Origin: a virus
Strand: one strand, 5' to 3'
Length of the DNA: 38,771 nucleotides
Virus record (IMG/VR): IMGVR_UViG_3300006736_000020
Span: 1-38,771 of that record
The notes under the pieces were generated by a model. It was not told the DNA's origin. It saw only the letters and a program-made list of their open reading frames with translations, and did no database searches. The translations under genes and the position numbers were made by a program. Every line of letters begins with the position of its first letter. The stretch's first letter is position 1. Positions 36,573 through 38,771 of the stretch are shown here, one piece after another.

Positions 36573-37182
36573 TGATAAAATGAACCTGTTGTGTAGCTGG
36601 ACACCGTTTGATTATACGACAGATATGATTCAAGAATCAAAAGATGTAAATGGTGGCAAAATTATTCTGCGTGGTGTTTTGCAAAAAGCCGATACCCTCA
36701 ATCAGAATGGACGTGTTTATCCACGAGTTATTCTAGAGAGAGAGGTAAGAAATTATCAAAAATTTATTCGCGAAAATCGGGCTTTGGGGGAATGTGACCA
36801 CCCGGATTCTTCAGTGGTAGAATTAAAAAATGTTTCTCATATTGTGAGGAGCGCTCACATGGATAATGACGTGGTCTATGGAGATGTGGAGTTACTTGAT
36901 ACACCTGCCGGCAAAATTCTCCAATCACTTGTGGAATCGGGAGTGACGCTGGGAATTTCTTCCCGAGGTGTTGGTTCGACGATAGATCAAGGTGATCACA
37001 CTGTTGTACAAGATGATTTTCAGCTTATTTGTTGGGATTTTGTCAGCGAACCTTCAACCCCCGGCGCATTTATGATGCGTGAAGGCCGGGAGGTTTCTAG
37101 AAAAGAACTTAACCAATATTTTAACGCGTCAGATAGAATAGATAGAATTTACAACGAAATTCTAGATTGGGAGAACGAATAA
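36565..37182 (+). CDS. Prohead core protease (gp21-like)
   Basis: An ATG at 36553 opens the frame, but GGAG (36555-36558) fits the ATG at 36565, so the product is 205 aa starting MTDDKMNLL. Diagnostic blocks are QNGRVYP, GECDHP with His79, and LGISSRG with Ser132/Ser133, matching the His and Ser of the T4 gp21 / herpes assemblin-like protease fold. It cleaves capsid and core proteins during prohead maturation. T4 gp21 is 212 aa, the same size. It sits next to the portal and packaging genes as in T4, and its stop overlaps the next start (TAATG). Confidence 0.92.
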   Translation: MTDDKMNLLCSWTPFDYTTDMIQESKDVNGGKIILRGVLQKADTLNQNGRVYPRVILEREVRNYQKFIRENRALGECDHPDSSVVELKNVSHIVRSAHMDNDVVYGDVELLDTPAGKILQSLVESGVTLGISSRGVGSTIDQGDHTVVQDDFQLICWDFVSEPSTPGAFMMREGREVSRKELNQYFNASDRIDRIYNEILDWENE

Positions 37183-37595
37183 TGGCATGGGATAGTCAAC
37201 CAAATTATGCACCGGGTAATTTAACTGTTAACGAAGGTTATGCACCTGCATATCAAGCATCTGGGAAACCTTTTGTAACTGGATCTGTGGCGGTGACGGT
37301 CTCGGGTGTGGAGATTAAATTTCCCACCGTGACCCGGTGGGTTCAGGTCACTAATACTGGCAACGCCGATTTGCGGGTCGGATTTTCGGCCAATGGCGTT
37401 CATACGAGCTCATGCTATTATGATATCCAGCAAAGGGGAGCAGGCGCAGGCTCTGGAACGTCAGTTCGTTGGGAATTGAAGTGTAAGAGTCTGTTTTTTC
37501 ACTCCACCACCAGCACTACCGTTTCGGTCGTTGCCGGCTTGACCAGCATCAAGGACCTTAACTCACCGCTTTCCGGCTCCGCGGGAGTGATGTAA
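37182..37595 (+). CDS. Small beta-rich protein in head module (137 aa)
   Basis: The ATG at 37182 shares a base with the protease stop (TAATG); earlier in-frame ATGs lie within the protease. The product is Thr/Ser/Val/Gly-rich with alternating strands (SVAVTVSGVEIKFPTVTRW, VQVTNTGNADLRVGFSANGV, TSVRWELKCKSLFFHST). No helix, signal or catalytic motif is apparent. Its size, all-beta look and place between protease and the putative core genes suggest a capsid-decoration or head-associated protein, by inference only. The next gene starts one base after this stop. Confidence 0.72.
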   Translation: MAWDSQPNYAPGNLTVNEGYAPAYQASGKPFVTGSVAVTVSGVEIKFPTVTRWVQVTNTGNADLRVGFSANGVHTSSCYYDIQQRGAGAGSGTSVRWELKCKSLFFHSTTSTTVSVVAGLTSIKDLNSPLSGSAGVM

Positions 37596-37596
37596 C

Positions 37597-38055
37597 GTGG
37601 CTAAGGTATCTAGAAGCCTTCTTAAGGGTCTTGTTAAAGAGTGTTTGGTGGAAATATTGGCGGAGGGACTCGCTTCATCTGAACCGATTACAGAGTCCAC
37701 ACCACGTAGGACAAAACGATCGCATGTCTCTCGGGCTCCTAGAAAGCATCCAACTGATCTTATGACGTTAACGGAAGATTCTAAGAAGATGAATCATGCG
37801 GTCCAGCAAAGTATTTCTGCGGTAGCTGCCGGCGATTCTGTTATGCAGGATATTCTGGCCGATACAGCGTCAAGGACGCTTCCACAGATGGTGGCAGCTG
37901 ACAATAAAGGTAGTTCACAAATGGTGGAACGTATGGCTCGAGGTGATCAGGCGACTCGGGCTATGGCGACCACAGATCCGATGGATTTATTTGAAGGTTC
38001 ATCGAACTGGGCAACTTTAGCTTTTCCTGATGCAAAATCAAGTACAAATTCTTGA
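37597..38055 (+). CDS. Putative prohead core or scaffold protein (152 aa)
   Basis: GTG start at 37597; GGGAG lies about ten bases upstream and the previous stop is adjacent. The N-terminal helix SRSLLKGLVKECLVEILAEG is amphipathic and is followed by a basic linker (TPRRTKRSH) and a long Ala/Met/Gln-rich helical part. This N-terminal helix type recurs, in weaker form, in the next gene (LTPSLLRKIVMEE). Such small helical proteins between protease and capsid in T4-like phages are often prohead core components, but this is a guess from context. No named family recognised. Confidence 0.65.
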   Translation: MAKVSRSLLKGLVKECLVEILAEGLASSEPITESTPRRTKRSHVSRAPRKHPTDLMTLTEDSKKMNHAVQQSISAVAAGDSVMQDILADTASRTLPQMVAADNKGSSQMVERMARGDQATRAMATTDPMDLFEGSSNWATLAFPDAKSSTNS

Positions 38056-38109
38056 TTTTTTTATTTAAGTTTGATATTTAATTTTGAGCATAGCTCATGG
38101 AGATTTATT

Positions 38110-38436
38110 ATGAGACGTAGAGCCAAGAAATTAACACCATCACTGCTTCGAAAGATCGTGATGGAAGAGACTCGAAAGACCCAGCGCCGCCAGCCGACAA
38201 AGAGGCGTCGAGTCAGACGGATGAGAGAGCAAGTTGGATCCGGTACCCTGGAGCCAGTTGAGGATGTCAAGGCGGTTGAGGTTGATGCCGACGCGCAAGG
38301 TACATCCGTTGCTTTGGAGAAGGATATTGATCATGCCCAGGTGTTAAAGCTTGAAGAGGCAAGGTTAACCCGCAAGCTCCGTAAGGTTAGAGAAGCCCGT
38401 AAGCGAGTCCGCGCCCGCATTACGAAGAGGCTTTAA
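38110..38436 (+). CDS. Very basic small head-module protein (108 aa)
   Basis: The reading frame is open back to a TTG at 38071, but GGAG at 38099-38102 fits the ATG at 38110, giving MRRRAKKLTPSLLRKIV. Some 30% of residues are Arg or Lys, including RRRVRRMRE and ARKRVRARITKRL, with a central acidic stretch. A helix-forming N-terminal part resembles that of the 37597 gene. It may be a prohead core or DNA-associated head protein, by inference. The 54-base gap before it is AT-rich and holds a small TGAGC-ATA-GCTCA hairpin (38085-38097) just upstream of the ribosome site; I cannot place a clear promoter. Confidence 0.68.
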   Translation: MRRRAKKLTPSLLRKIVMEETRKTQRRQPTKRRRVRRMREQVGSGTLEPVEDVKAVEVDADAQGTSVALEKDIDHAQVLKLEEARLTRKLRKVREARKRVRARITKRL

Positions 38437-38438
38437 TC

Positions 38439-38771
38439 ATGGGAGCAAAGCAAGGAACAGTATACTATGAGCCCGGAGAGGACTTTGGGACTGGAAATGG
38501 CGGATTAGGTTCATCTAATGCGGCGACACTATCGGCCCTTTATCCTGATAGCACGGTAATCAATCAATCAATTCCTCAGTTAGAGGATCCTGGTTCTTTG
38601 AATTCTGCTATGCGGGCGTGGTACGATGAGAACGTTCTTCATCTTGCACAGGATCAGAATTCATTGTTTGGATCTGTTGATATGACATATGCCACCCTGG
38701 CCGAGAGCCTCGGCGATGTCTCCGCAGTTGCCGTAGGCGGCGAAGGCAAGCCTGCAACGCCTTATGTTCCC
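38439..38771 (+). CDS. Unrecognised head-module protein, 3' partial
   Basis: ATG at 38439, two bases after the previous stop, with GAGG about nine bases before it. The frame stays open for all 111 codons to the window edge, so it is truncated. It begins MGAKQGTVYYEPGEDFGTGN and continues with an acidic Ser/Asn-rich sequence. It is too short to recognise a family and does not look like the start of gp23-type capsid protein. Its position after the putative core genes suggests another head protein, perhaps core or scaffold, just before the capsid gene. Confidence 0.6.
   Translation, partial: MGAKQGTVYYEPGEDFGTGNGGLGSSNAATLSALYPDSTVINQSIPQLEDPGSLNSAMRAWYDENVLHLAQDQNSLFGSVDMTYATLAESLGDVSAVAVGGEGKPATPYVP

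Noticed and set aside
38052-38080. Possible sigma-70 promoter, TTGATT, 17-base spacer, TATTTA, in the AT-rich gap before 38110.
   Set aside because: Both boxes match the consensus poorly and such matches are common in AT-rich gaps.
1-38771. tRNA genes, CRISPR arrays, insertion sequences, integrase and attachment sites.
   Set aside because: None were seen on either strand; the gaps are too short and no direct-repeat/spacer pattern or transposase is present.

Overview
This window is part of a tailed double-stranded DNA phage genome of the contractile-tailed, T4-like (myovirus) type. All 25 genes I accept, including partial ones at both ends, lie on the + strand. They are tightly packed, with repeated stop/start overlaps and no gap above 176 bases. 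The T4-type hallmarks are a gp17-like terminase large subunit (32177), a gp20-like portal (33815), a gp21-like prohead protease (36565) and gp47/gp46-type recombination nuclease domains (28429). The structural proteins are of the kind I associate with marine T4-like phages (LamG lectin-like folds, fibre proteins ending in an NGQLM-type module). The host cannot be told from the sequence; a marine or aquatic bacterium is an inference from protein style. There are no tRNAs, CRISPR arrays, IS elements or integrase genes.

Layout. (A) 1-9895: two large LamG proteins (the first cut by the window edge) and a repeat-bearing fibre-like protein, then a small DUF5659-like gene (9943). (B) 10168-12434: an apparently self-contained expression unit. 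It has a leader with a 13-bp triplicate repeat and a 9-bp RNA hairpin, a strong ribosome site, a 673-aa fibre-like gene, and a textbook rho-independent terminator. (C) 12483-21943: a helical protein, then four genes joined by one-base TAATG overlaps that encode large unrecognised structural proteins, two with fibronectin-III-like segments. (D) 22004-26897: three more structural proteins sharing N- or C-terminal modules with neighbours. (E) 26887-31801: a DNA-metabolism island with a RuvC-like resolvase, a DnaG-like zinc-ribbon/Toprim primase, a single-chain SbcD-SbcC (gp47-gp46) fusion and a small zinc-ribbon protein. (F) 31803-38771: head and packaging module with a small conserved gene, terminase, portal, a basic helical protein, protease, a beta-rich protein, two small possible core or scaffold proteins, and a truncated gene at the right edge. 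The major capsid gene is not in the window and may lie just downstream.

How the parts may work together (inference): regions A-D would build the tail or baseplate periphery and receptor-binding apparatus. Region E would process, prime and resolve replicating or recombining phage DNA. Region F would package that debranched DNA into a protease-matured prohead. The points most worth a second look are the SbcD-SbcC fusion with its CX6C hook, the coupled cassette of unrecognised large virion proteins, and the protein modules reused across the adhesion genes.
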